Positions 1 to 6,246 of a stretch of DNA of 7,648 nt are shown in pieces. The DNA is from Bacteroidales bacterium. GTDB taxonomy: Bacteria > Bacteroidota > Bacteroidia > Bacteroidales > JAADJA01. Below the pieces are notes generated by a model that saw only the letters and a list, made by a program, of their open reading frames with translations, was not told the DNA's origin and did not search any database. Every line of letters starts with the position of its first letter. Within the stretch, counting starts at the first letter, position 1. The translations under genes were made by a program, and so were the position numbers. The stretch covers positions 1-7,648 of the forward strand of contig JAIOTR010000054.1 of assembly GCA_021106665.1 (NCBI GenBank), in the 5' to 3' direction.

Positions 1-1130
1 ACCTGAATAACATTGCAGATGTTAATCCCAGCGGAATGCGTGAAATTCAATTAAAGCTGAAACCATTGGCATATTTCCTCGGGTTTAGTCAAGTCAGTCT
101 TACAAACCAGGTGAGACAGGGATTTTTTGGAGGTCAGGCACAACGGCTTCAACATGGAAAAGATGAATTGAGGGTGTGGGTCAGGTATCCGAAAACTGAC
201 AGGATGAGTTTGGGCCAGTTGGAGGCGATGCGGATCAAAACCCCGGCTGGGGAATACCCCTTATCTGAACTGGCAACATACACCATCGACCGCGGGCCTG
301 TAAGTATCAAACATTATAATAGTGCAAGAGAGATCAGGATAGATGCCAATGTAGTGAGTTATGATACTCCTGTTGTCCCTATCCAGGAAAAAATTGAAAA
401 TGAAATTGTACCTGCTTTACTAAAAAGATATCCTGGAATAGAAGTGGCTTATCTCGGGCAGAAAAAAGACAGTGACGAAACCATGGCACAAATCAAAAAA
501 TTCTTCCTGCCTGCTTTTCTCCTTATGTTCCTGATCATTATCCTGCACTTTAAATCAATGGGCCAGGGATTGATCATTGTTTCGATGATTCCGCTGGCGT
601 GGCTGGGAGCCATCTGGGGTCACGGTATTGAAGGTGTTCCTGTTTCACTGTTAAGTGTTTGGGGGATGCTGGCGCTTTCAGGTGTGATAATAAATGATGC
701 CGTAGTATTTTTATCAAAATATAATTCATTGTTGCGGGAAGGTAAAAAAGTGAAGGAAGCGGTTTACGAAACCGGGTTAGCACGTTTCAGGGCCATTGTA
801 TTGACAACAATTACAACCTCTGTTGGTTTGTATCCAATCATTTTTGAACGAAGTTTTCAGGCCCAGTTCCTCGTACCTATGGCAGTGGCGCTCGCTTATG
901 GTGTACTTGTCGGAACCAGTTTTATCCTCATTTTCTTCCCGGTTATCATTTTGGCGCTGAATGATTTAAAACGTTACTCTAAATGGATAATTAATCGTAT
1001 AAATTTATGGGTATTACGAGGAGATCCAAAGCGCAGGGTTCCTTCAAAAATTGCAGCAAAGTTATCTGAAGTACCTTCAAGGGAAAGTGTGGAAATAGCT
1101 ATTATTCATAGTAAAAGGACGATTGAGTAA
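1..1130 (+). CDS. RND-family (AcrB/HAE-type) efflux transporter, C-terminal part, 5' truncated by the window edge
   Basis: Inner-membrane pump subunit that exports small molecules using the proton gradient, working with a periplasmic adaptor and a TolC channel. The frame is open from base 3, so the ATG at 36 is internal. About 375 residues are visible of a family usually slightly over 1000. Counting from base 3, residues 1-165 are the second periplasmic porter/docking half, including a YP...PLSELATYTIDRGP stretch typical of RND proteins. Hydrophobic segments at about 168-183, 188-206, 214-237, 265-281 and 289-319 match TM8-TM12. TM10 reads GVIINDAVVF, so asparagine sits where AcrB has the proton-relay Lys940, a common variant outside the classical AcrB group. 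A basic tail of about 55 residues follows TM12. The gene ends in tandem stops (TAA TGA). The downstream TolC gene supports an efflux role; the substrate cannot be deduced. Confidence 0.95.
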   Translation, partial: LNNIADVNPSGMREIQLKLKPLAYFLGFSQVSLTNQVRQGFFGGQAQRLQHGKDELRVWVRYPKTDRMSLGQLEAMRIKTPAGEYPLSELATYTIDRGPVSIKHYNSAREIRIDANVVSYDTPVVPIQEKIENEIVPALLKRYPGIEVAYLGQKKDSDETMAQIKKFFLPAFLLMFLIIILHFKSMGQGLIIVSMIPLAWLGAIWGHGIEGVPVSLLSVWGMLALSGVIINDAVVFLSKYNSLLREGKKVKEAVYETGLARFRAIVLTTITTSVGLYPIIFERSFQAQFLVPMAVALAYGVLVGTSFILIFFPVIILALNDLKRYSKWIINRINLWVLRGDPKRRVPSKIAAKLSEVPSRESVEIAIIHSKRTIE

Positions 1131-1164
1131 TGAGTGAATGATTAAATGCGAAAATGAGTGAATG
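1129..1164. repeat. 12-bp direct repeat just after the RND gene
   Basis: AATGAGTGAATG occurs exactly at 1129-1140 and again at 1153-1164. A looser copy, TTGAATGAATC, lies at 1190-1200. The first copy overlaps the RND stop codon. It looks like low-complexity slippage-prone DNA. No function can be assigned. Confidence 0.55.
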
Positions 1165-1232
1165 CAGAAATAATTGAACAAAATAATAGTTGAATGAATC
1201 AATCTTTAATAACAATACAAATCATAGCCTCA

Positions 1233-1391
1233 CGTCATTGCGAAATATGAAACGTCATTGCGAAGCATCAGCAGGATGGCCAAAAGGGATGGAATGCTGT
1301 GGCAATCTGTCTGTTATTAAGGACAGAATCAATCGGATTGCGACGGAATTCCAGCCGCAAGACCCTAACCTGTCGATTCCTCGCAATGACG
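1233..1391. repeat. Palindromic dispersed-repeat-like (REP/MITE-like) intergenic element
   Basis: The word CGTCATTGCGA occurs at 1233-1243 and 1253-1263, and its exact reverse complement TCGCAATGACG lies at 1381-1391. The outer arms extend to 1253-1275 against 1369-1391 with 19 of 23 positions pairing. An inner pair, 1290-1307 against 1336-1353, matches at 15 of 18, and CTGTC/GACAG (1307-1311/1322-1326) continues it. Folded, this gives a long hairpin of about 139 bp with an extra half copy at the left. Ends of the CGTCATTGCGA type are familiar from dispersed non-coding repeats in many bacterial genomes; assignment to a particular family is inference. It fills most of the gap between the RND and TolC genes. 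The short open frames through it on both strands look like by-products of the palindrome. Confidence 0.75.
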
Positions 1392-1475
1392 ATACTGATG
1401 AAGGTTGTAGTTTGAATTGAAAATTGTTATGCACCAAAAAAAGAAAAAACAAAACAATAAATAAATTTATTCAGT
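1392..1475 (+). other. A-rich leader before the TolC gene, no recognisable promoter box
   Basis: The last 84 bp of the 345-bp gap is strongly A-rich (about 1436-1465) and ends with the perfect 12-bp palindrome AATAAATTTATT at 1460-1471, four bases before the ATG. I found no exact TAnnTTTG box; TAGTTTG near 1407 is one base short. The TolC gene may therefore depend on read-through from the RND gene or on a non-consensus promoter. A-rich sequence just before a start codon is typical of Bacteroidota translation initiation. Confidence 0.4.
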
Positions 1476-2825
1476 ATGTTAAAAATAATTAGAAATAGCC
1501 AGCAACTGTTTTTGTTGAAGATATTTTCAATTCTCTCCATTATTCTGTTGGTTATTGATGTCCAATCCCAAACCACTCTTTCTCTTGATAGCGCCATTAT
1601 CATAGGATTAGAAAATAACTTTCAAATCAGGATTGTAAAAGAACAATACAACATTGCCGAGTTAAATAATAAATGGGGTACGGTTGGCAGGTTTCCATCC
1701 ATAAATTTAGGCGTATCCAGCATAAACCGGTATGATAATACACCGGCATTTGATTCAACTTCATTTGAATTTGACAGATCAGGTCAATATTCAAATTCAC
1801 TTACCCCTTACCTGAATTTACAATGGCTGTTATTTGATGGCCTGTCTGTAACTATGAATAAGCGAAAACTTGACCTGCTTGAAAACTATTCATTGGGATA
1901 TTCAACCATTGTTGTAGAAAATACCATACAGTCCATTATCCTTGGCTATTACCTGGCATTGCTTGAAGAAGAACGATTAAAAGTCCTGGAATCGGTGAAG
2001 GGATTATCAGGCGACCGGTACAATTATGAGATGCTGCGCAAAGATATTGGAAGCGCTGTAACATTTGATGTATTGCAAGCCAAAAATTCGTACTATAGTG
2101 ATTCCACCAATTATTTACTTCAACAATTAAGATTAAAAATTGCATTTCTCCGATTGAATCTTTTATTGGGTGAGCCACGGGAAGTAAATTTAATCCTTAT
2201 GGAAACCTTTCAGGTGGAATTGCAATATTATGAATTGAACGACTTGAAGAATAAAATGCTTGCAAATAACAGAACCCTACTCAACCAGTACGTGAACCAG
2301 GAGATTTTAAAGAAAGATGTAAACATTGCAAAAAGTAACAGGTGGCCTGCGCTTTCAATGAATGCCGGGGCAGATCTCTCACAGGGATGGTACGACTGGG
2401 AAAAACATGAAAAAAACACCTATCTGTTTGACTATTATGCCAACTTTACCTTGAGCTTTAATCTGTTCAATGGAGGTAATACAAGGCGTGCTATTCAGAG
2501 TGCAAAGATCAGTGAAAAAATAGGAGAGATAGAAATAACCCAGGCGACACAAACCCTGGATAATCTTCTTGTAAACCAGTTTGATCTTTATAGCATCAGG
2601 TCGCAATTACTCGAAGTAGCCAATGTGAATCTCGAAAGCGCTGAACTAAATATGCAAATTGCCACTGAAAAATATCGCAACGGAACAATCAATTCATTTA
2701 ATTTCCGGGATGTGCAATTGATTTTCCTTAATGCCTCATCAAATAAATTAAATGCAGTTTATGATCTGATCGATAGCCAGGTGGAGTTGCTGAGGCTGAC
2801 GGGGGGGATTATTACTGAAAGATAA
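1476..2825 (+). CDS. TolC-family outer membrane efflux protein
   Basis: Outer-membrane channel that forms a trimeric barrel plus periplasmic alpha-helical tunnel and completes a tripartite efflux pump. The 449-residue length is normal for the family. Residues 1-32 look like a signal peptide: basic start, hydrophobic core, and VQSQ before TTL. Mature residues 33-60 (TLSLDSAIIIGLENNFQI) match the usual opening of an OEP repeat. Around 313-333 the sequence NFTLSFNLFNGGNTRRAI resembles the conserved barrel strand followed by a Gly-Gly turn and helix. At about 391-411, ATEKYRNGTINSFNFRDVQ is the typical second-repeat helix signature. The ATG at 1476 is chosen because it directly precedes the signal peptide. 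It follows the RND gene on the same strand, which supports a joint role, although the 345-bp repeat-bearing gap is longer than in a tight operon. A seven-G run lies seven codons from the end. Confidence 0.95.
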   Translation: MLKIIRNSQQLFLLKIFSILSIILLVIDVQSQTTLSLDSAIIIGLENNFQIRIVKEQYNIAELNNKWGTVGRFPSINLGVSSINRYDNTPAFDSTSFEFDRSGQYSNSLTPYLNLQWLLFDGLSVTMNKRKLDLLENYSLGYSTIVVENTIQSIILGYYLALLEEERLKVLESVKGLSGDRYNYEMLRKDIGSAVTFDVLQAKNSYYSDSTNYLLQQLRLKIAFLRLNLLLGEPREVNLILMETFQVELQYYELNDLKNKMLANNRTLLNQYVNQEILKKDVNIAKSNRWPALSMNAGADLSQGWYDWEKHEKNTYLFDYYANFTLSFNLFNGGNTRRAIQSAKISEKIGEIEITQATQTLDNLLVNQFDLYSIRSQLLEVANVNLESAELNMQIATEKYRNGTINSFNFRDVQLIFLNASSNKLNAVYDLIDSQVELLRLTGGIITER

Positions 2826-2892
2826 TATTAATTATCCTTATTTAAATTTATTCTAAATATTTATCGAATGAATAATTGAGATATAATGGCAT

Positions 2893-2900
2893 TATATTTG
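2893..2900 (+). promoter_or_regulatory. -7 promoter box (TATATTTG) of the barrel-like protein gene
   Basis: TATATTTG is an exact match to the Bacteroidota sigma-70 (sigma-ABfr) -7 consensus TAnnTTTG. It lies 32 bp before the ATG at 2933, which would leave a leader of roughly 25 nt. No good TTTG -33 element is seen at the usual distance, so this is a moderate call. If it is real, transcription starts downstream of the alternative TTG start at 2876 and excludes it. Confidence 0.55.
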
Positions 2901-2932
2901 AAAATATATTGCTAAACAAATACCAATCAATT

Positions 2933-4462
2933 ATGAAAAAATTCTCACTGTTATTCGCCCTCATTTTTACAATTTCAATTTACAGTCAAGCGCAACTAGA
3001 CGAATTCAAATTATCGGATTTTAAATTGCCAGATATTAAAAGGCATCAGTTGGATTTGAATTTCGATCTGAATGGAAATATGAGAATAAGAGATAAATTT
3101 TCCGAAAAGTCATACTATAACAGTTATTCTGGCAATGGAATGTTAATGCCTGAATATAAATTCTATCGAAATTCAAGACGGTATCAGGGTAATCAGGTAG
3201 CTCGGTTTGATCTTGATTATCGTTCCGGCAGGTCAGAAAATCAACATGAATTTAGTACAAATAATATTCTCCATGAAAATAATGAATACAAGACTTTTAA
3301 TACAGGACTTAATCTAATCAGTCAGAACAGGCTCTATCTGCAAAATGGAATTACTTATCTTGAATTTGATTTTAATTCACAAATAGAATATAACAACCGA
3401 ACCAGTGAGCAAATTAGTACCGGAGATATTTCAATGCTCCATACTTATTATAATTCAAAACATAAAAGTAACTTGTTTATGGTAGAAGTACCATTGTTTG
3501 TTGGTTTTGGAAGGGTGGAGCAAATTCAGGACAGTCGACATGCATTATTTATTTTAAAAGACTTGAGGAAAAGGGGCAGGCTAAAACGAATCCCAAATAA
3601 TGATGAGATAATTGAACTAAGTGAAAAAATCTCACAAGTCAAGAATAAAAGATTCTTTGATTCTCGTTTGCAAAAAATTGATGAACTGGATACTGTAAAC
3701 AGTTTTCTAAGTGAACACGATTTAATTGAAAGCAATGATATAACTTATTTTTCCTCTTTGAATGATATGTGGGATTTTGGTGGTACACCTGTTCGCCTGT
3801 CAGGTATACGTGGATATTTTGGTTTGGTACCTATGTTTGGAAGTTATTTTAGTCATTATGATCAAGTATCTGAACAAAATGATATAGAAGAACCAAGTGA
3901 ATCGAAAATTATGAATAGTGCATTAAGAATTCTCTTAATTGTTGGTTTTGATTATTATAAACCTATTAAGCAGAAATGGCAGTATAATCTCACAACCCGA
4001 CTTGGATTAGGTCCGGCAGCTTATAAAAATGATTCAGAATACATACCTGGAAACACATACTTGCAAAAAATAGATCCCATGGAATATTTTTCCAGCATTG
4101 AAACAGGACTTGGATTTTACCCAAATACACGCACCTATTTTACTTTAAATATTCTTGGCACATTGAAATATTGTAATGGAAAGGAAGATGAGGAATTAGG
4201 TACTGATCAATCAGAATGTACTGCCTATTCAATTTGGTCGGGTTTTAACGCTTATTATTATATTTCACCAAAGTTGAGGTTAAGCGGAACAATAGGATTC
4301 ACTTTGGATTACATTGACGGTTATAACTATGTGAAAAGTGGCATTGAAGAAGCTCCTTTTTTGCAAACACAATACACTAGTTGGTTTATTTCAGATGGAG
4401 ATTATAAGAACCGTGAGATATTAGGGAATTTTAGTATTATGTTTACTTACAGTATTTTTTAA
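2933..4462 (+). CDS. Secreted protein of unknown function, probable outer-membrane beta-barrel
   Basis: I cannot name this family. From the ATG at 2933 the protein is 509 residues and starts with a clear signal peptide (MKKFSLLFALIFTISIYSQAQ). The open frame reaches back to a TTG at 2876, but that would bury the signal peptide and lie upstream of the promoter-like box. The mature part is rich in aromatic/polar alternation (for example YYISPKLRLSGTIGFTLDY near the end). It finishes with NFSIMFTYSIF, a terminal strand ending in Phe as in outer-membrane barrels. Residues about 190-285 differ: starting with GFGRVEQIQDSRHALFILKDL, they form a charged, probably helical insert (KNKRFFDSRLQKIDEL) ending near SSLNDMWDFGG. 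This could be an extracellular or periplasmic domain between strands. It lies 107 bp after the TolC gene but appears separately transcribed. A role in the outer envelope is inference from topology only. Confidence 0.85.
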   Translation: MKKFSLLFALIFTISIYSQAQLDEFKLSDFKLPDIKRHQLDLNFDLNGNMRIRDKFSEKSYYNSYSGNGMLMPEYKFYRNSRRYQGNQVARFDLDYRSGRSENQHEFSTNNILHENNEYKTFNTGLNLISQNRLYLQNGITYLEFDFNSQIEYNNRTSEQISTGDISMLHTYYNSKHKSNLFMVEVPLFVGFGRVEQIQDSRHALFILKDLRKRGRLKRIPNNDEIIELSEKISQVKNKRFFDSRLQKIDELDTVNSFLSEHDLIESNDITYFSSLNDMWDFGGTPVRLSGIRGYFGLVPMFGSYFSHYDQVSEQNDIEEPSESKIMNSALRILLIVGFDYYKPIKQKWQYNLTTRLGLGPAAYKNDSEYIPGNTYLQKIDPMEYFSSIETGLGFYPNTRTYFTLNILGTLKYCNGKEDEELGTDQSECTAYSIWSGFNAYYYISPKLRLSGTIGFTLDYIDGYNYVKSGIEEAPFLQTQYTSWFISDGDYKNREILGNFSIMFTYSIF

Positions 4463-4491
4463 GCAAACTATCCTTTGTGATAATAGGCTTA
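4460..4491. terminator. Weak hairpin between convergent genes, containing both stop codons
   Basis: TAAGC at 4460-4464 pairs with GCTTA at 4487-4491. After a 3-nt bulge, CTAT (4468-4471) pairs with ATAG (4483-4486). The TAA of the plus-strand gene and the TAA of the minus-strand gene both fall in the outer stem. The stem is short and A/T-rich and is followed only by TTTATC on the plus strand, so terminator activity is uncertain. It is the only candidate in the 26-bp convergent gap. Confidence 0.35.
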
Positions 4492-4785
4492 TTTATCTGG
4501 ATTTAAATATCCGGCAATAGCTTGCACATAATTTTCGAAAGCCTGAATCCCCTCTTGTGTAATACTGCAAGTTGTTAATGGATAATTCTTTCTGAAAGTT
4601 TTTTTTACTTCGATATATCCTGAGTCCTTGAGCTTACTGATTTGAACACTTATATTGCCTTTGGTGGCTTTTGTCTGCTCCAGCAAAAAATTAAACTCTG
4701 CCGACTCCACATTCATCAGCAAACTCATAATGGACAACCGGAGCTGATTGTGCAGCAATGGATCGAGGTCTTTAAACATAGCCAT
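4489..4785 (-). CDS. Winged-helix transcriptional regulator (HTH_34-like, MarR/ArsR-related)
   Basis: Small DNA-binding protein of 98 residues, the normal size for stand-alone winged-helix regulators of the type represented by Pfam HTH_34. Residues 6-24 (LDPLLHNQLRLSIMSLL) form helix 1. Residues 31-56 contain the helix-turn-helix, with the probable recognition helix at 42-55 (KGNISVQISKLKDSG). Residues 57-75 (YIEVKKTF...TTCSIT) form the beta wing, and 77-94 a C-terminal helix suited to dimerisation. No cysteine cluster or other metal site suggests an inducer. The start at 4785 lies inside the end of the upstream membrane-protein gene (14-bp overlap), so the two are translationally coupled. 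A second ATG at 4779 would shorten it by two residues. An AAGGGC about 9 nt upstream could be a weak ribosome site. It probably represses its own operon through the palindromes at 5392-5417, which is inference. Confidence 0.9.
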   Translation of the reverse strand: MAMFKDLDPLLHNQLRLSIMSLLMNVESAEFNFLLEQTKATKGNISVQISKLKDSGYIEVKKTFRKNYPLTTCSITQEGIQAFENYVQAIAGYLNPDK

Positions 4786-5362
4786 TGGTTTTTGCCCTTG
4801 ATTTAAGCATGTAACCCGGAATTAAATATGCAACAATTATTGAAACCGAAACCAAAGGCAATGAATACACAGGTGGAAGAAATAAACCAACAACAGCCAC
4901 CATCCAGCTGAAAATCCCACCGAATATCAACGGTTTAAATTTCATCATACTTCCCGATATATATGTCGCTAATCCGTATAAAGCTATGATAAGCACATTG
5001 GCCATATTCCAGGATATCCTGCCGGCACCGGCAGCAATTAGAATAATAAACAAGGTTATGGTAAATGCCAGCCAAAGGGATAGAATGGCTGTATCGAAGA
5101 ATGTTTTCACTTTCGACTCTTTACCCAGCCTGTACCCGGCAATTCCTGATGCTATACCACCACCCATCATCATTACCGGCCATGGCAGCCAGGCATATTC
5201 AAATCCAATGTTCATCAGGGTAAACTGAGACAAACTGGCAATTAATACCAACCATCCCCAAAGAAGATAAAAAAAACCATTGTCCCTGAATTTCGCTTTG
5301 GTGTTCTCTATCATTTCCTGAATCACCTGTAAACTTTGCTGTTCTGTAAATTTTGTTTCCAT
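4772..5362 (-). CDS. Six-helix integral membrane protein of unknown function, co-operonic with the winged-helix regulator
   Basis: From the ATG at 5362 this is 196 residues. The first 28 (METKFTEQQSLQVIQEMIEN...) are polar and helical. Hydrophobic segments follow at about 30-50, 58-77, 91-111, 119-139, 144-162 and 166-185, and the tail is short and basic (LKSRAKTNGYV). I see no catalytic motif, transporter signature or cofactor site. Longer starts exist: ATG at 5377 (+5 residues) and TTG at 5392 (+10). The TTG lies in the promoter's -7 box, and the 5377 ATG would leave almost no leader, so 5362 is preferred. The gene overlaps the regulator downstream by 14 bp. Pairs of a small membrane protein and an HTH_34-type regulator recur in Bacteroidota, from general knowledge of such genomes. 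The role is unknown; sensing or buffering a membrane stress is only a guess. Confidence 0.85.
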   Translation of the reverse strand: METKFTEQQSLQVIQEMIENTKAKFRDNGFFYLLWGWLVLIASLSQFTLMNIGFEYAWLPWPVMMMGGGIASGIAGYRLGKESKVKTFFDTAILSLWLAFTITLFIILIAAGAGRISWNMANVLIIALYGLATYISGSMMKFKPLIFGGIFSWMVAVVGLFLPPVYSLPLVSVSIIVAYLIPGYMLKSRAKTNGYV

Positions 5363-5389
5363 AGTACTAGTTTTCATAATTTCAGTTTG

Positions 5390-5421
5390 CAAATATAAAC
5401 CAGTTTATATTATAAACCAAA
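5390..5421 (-). promoter_or_regulatory. Bacteroidota-type promoter (TTTG-N20-TATATTTG) of the membrane protein/regulator operon
   Basis: On the minus strand TTTG (5421-5418) is separated by exactly 20 bp from TATATTTG (5397-5390), an exact TAnnTTTG -7 box. Expected transcription starts a few bases downstream, around 5383-5386. This gives a leader of about 21-24 nt to the ATG at 5362 and helps fix that start. It is the best promoter in the window. Confidence 0.75.
5392..5417. promoter_or_regulatory. Interlocked palindromes in the promoter, probable operator for the winged-helix regulator
   Basis: AATATAAAC (5392-5400) pairs perfectly with GTTTATATT (5403-5411) across CA. GTTTATA (5403-5409) pairs perfectly with TATAAAC (5411-5417) across one base. 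The result is three alternating half-sites of TATAAAC. On the plus strand, TATAAACCA is repeated directly at 5394-5402 and 5411-5419, a 17-bp period. The sites cover the -7 box and fill the spacer, so bound protein would block RNA polymerase. Binding by the regulator of this operon is inferred from position. Confidence 0.6.
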
Positions 5422-5490
5422 TAAATTTTGAATTATTTTTTCTTTTTACTATTAAAATGTTGGAAAATAATTACTTGGATCTCTTTGGAA

Positions 5491-6180
5491 TTAAAGAATG
5501 TTTTTAAGTTCTAACATCTCTTTAATTTCAAAAGTAACCTCACCATTGTGCGGAATATTGTCATAATTACAATAAACACCATCCATCCCAACCGCTAAAG
5601 CACCTAGAATATCAACTTCCAGATCATCCCCGATCATCAGACTTTCTTCCACTTTGGCGTCGGCCTTTTTAAAGGCATATTCAAAAATTCTTCTTTTGGG
5701 TTTTTTAGCTTTTGCCTCTTCTGAAGTTGTTACTGTTGTAAAATACTTATTCAGATCATTGGCTTCAAGTTTGGAAACCTGAACCTCTTCGAATCCATTG
5801 GTAATGATGTGGAGAGTATATTTTGGTTTAAGATATTCAAGAACTTCAATCACATTGGGGAACAAGGATTTTTTAAGCGGACTGTTGATTAAATAATCGC
5901 TGGCAAACCTTCCGGCAAAAGCACGGTCGTTAATACCAAATTTTTTTAAAGTAATATCAAAGCGCTGAACATTCAGGAATTTCTTTGCAATCTTTCCTTC
6001 CCTATACTGGTCCCATAAATCAACATTGTTCTTTTTATACAATTCAAAAAACTGCTCAAATGGAACTCCGCGGTCATATAATCCGAATTTATCAAAAAGC
6101 TCAAGAAAAGTATCATGCGTACTTTTATCAAAATCATAAATAGTCCGGTCGAGATCGATGAAAATGTGTTTGTATTTCAT
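5491..6180 (-). CDS. HAD-superfamily hydrolase, YjjG-type pyrimidine nucleotide phosphatase
   Basis: Predicted cytoplasmic phosphatase of 229 residues, close to the YjjG family, which hydrolyses nucleoside monophosphates and helps remove non-canonical pyrimidine nucleotides. All four HAD motifs are visible. Motif I is IFIDLDRT (nucleophile Asp9, general acid Asp11, Thr13). Motif II is HIITNG (Thr127). Motif III is the lysine in KAKKPKRRIFEYA (Lys160 or a neighbour). Motif IV is GDDLEVD (Asp185, Asp186, Asp190), which binds Mg2+. The helical cap lies at about residues 16-105. The ATG at 6180 is chosen because motif I normally begins within the first ten residues. The open frame continues upstream to 6339, but that part runs through the promoter and a repeat region. 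Arginine at residue 12, where many relatives have Asp or Gly, lies between invariant positions. The exact substrate is uncertain. Confidence 0.93.
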   Translation of the reverse strand: MKYKHIFIDLDRTIYDFDKSTHDTFLELFDKFGLYDRGVPFEQFFELYKKNNVDLWDQYREGKIAKKFLNVQRFDITLKKFGINDRAFAGRFASDYLINSPLKKSLFPNVIEVLEYLKPKYTLHIITNGFEEVQVSKLEANDLNKYFTTVTTSEEAKAKKPKRRIFEYAFKKADAKVEESLMIGDDLEVDILGALAVGMDGVYCNYDNIPHNGEVTFEIKEMLELKNIL

Positions 6181-6198
6181 GGAGTTTGATTTGCAATG

Positions 6199-6232
6199 CA
6201 AAAATACAAAAGTCAAAACAAACGGGTGCAAA
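6199..6232 (-). promoter_or_regulatory. Promoter of the HAD phosphatase gene
   Basis: On the minus strand TATTTTTG (6206-6199) exactly matches the TAnnTTTG -7 box. A TTTG (6232-6229) lies 22 bp upstream as a possible -33 element, slightly wider than usual. The predicted leader to the ATG at 6180 is only about 12 nt and has no Shine-Dalgarno sequence. This placement rules out the longer reading frame beginning at 6339. Confidence 0.6.
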
Positions 6233-6246
6233 AAGTGAAATGACCA

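Noticed and set aside
1190..1452. Short open frames on both strands in the RND-TolC gap (76 and 65 codons)
   Set aside because: Both run through the palindromic repeat, have no ribosome site or recognisable protein, and mirror each other because of the inverted repeat.
2876..2932. Longer N-terminus of the barrel-like protein from a TTG start
   Set aside because: It would precede a well-formed signal peptide and begin upstream of the -7 promoter box at 2893-2900.
4986..5228. 80-codon plus-strand open frame
   Set aside because: It is antisense to the membrane-protein gene, which has clear hydrophobic segments, a promoter and an operon partner.
5363..5392. Longer starts for the membrane protein (TTG at 5392, ATG at 5377)
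   Set aside because: The TTG is inside the -7 box. The ATG at 5377 would leave a leader of only a few bases; 5362 fits better, though 5377 is not excluded.
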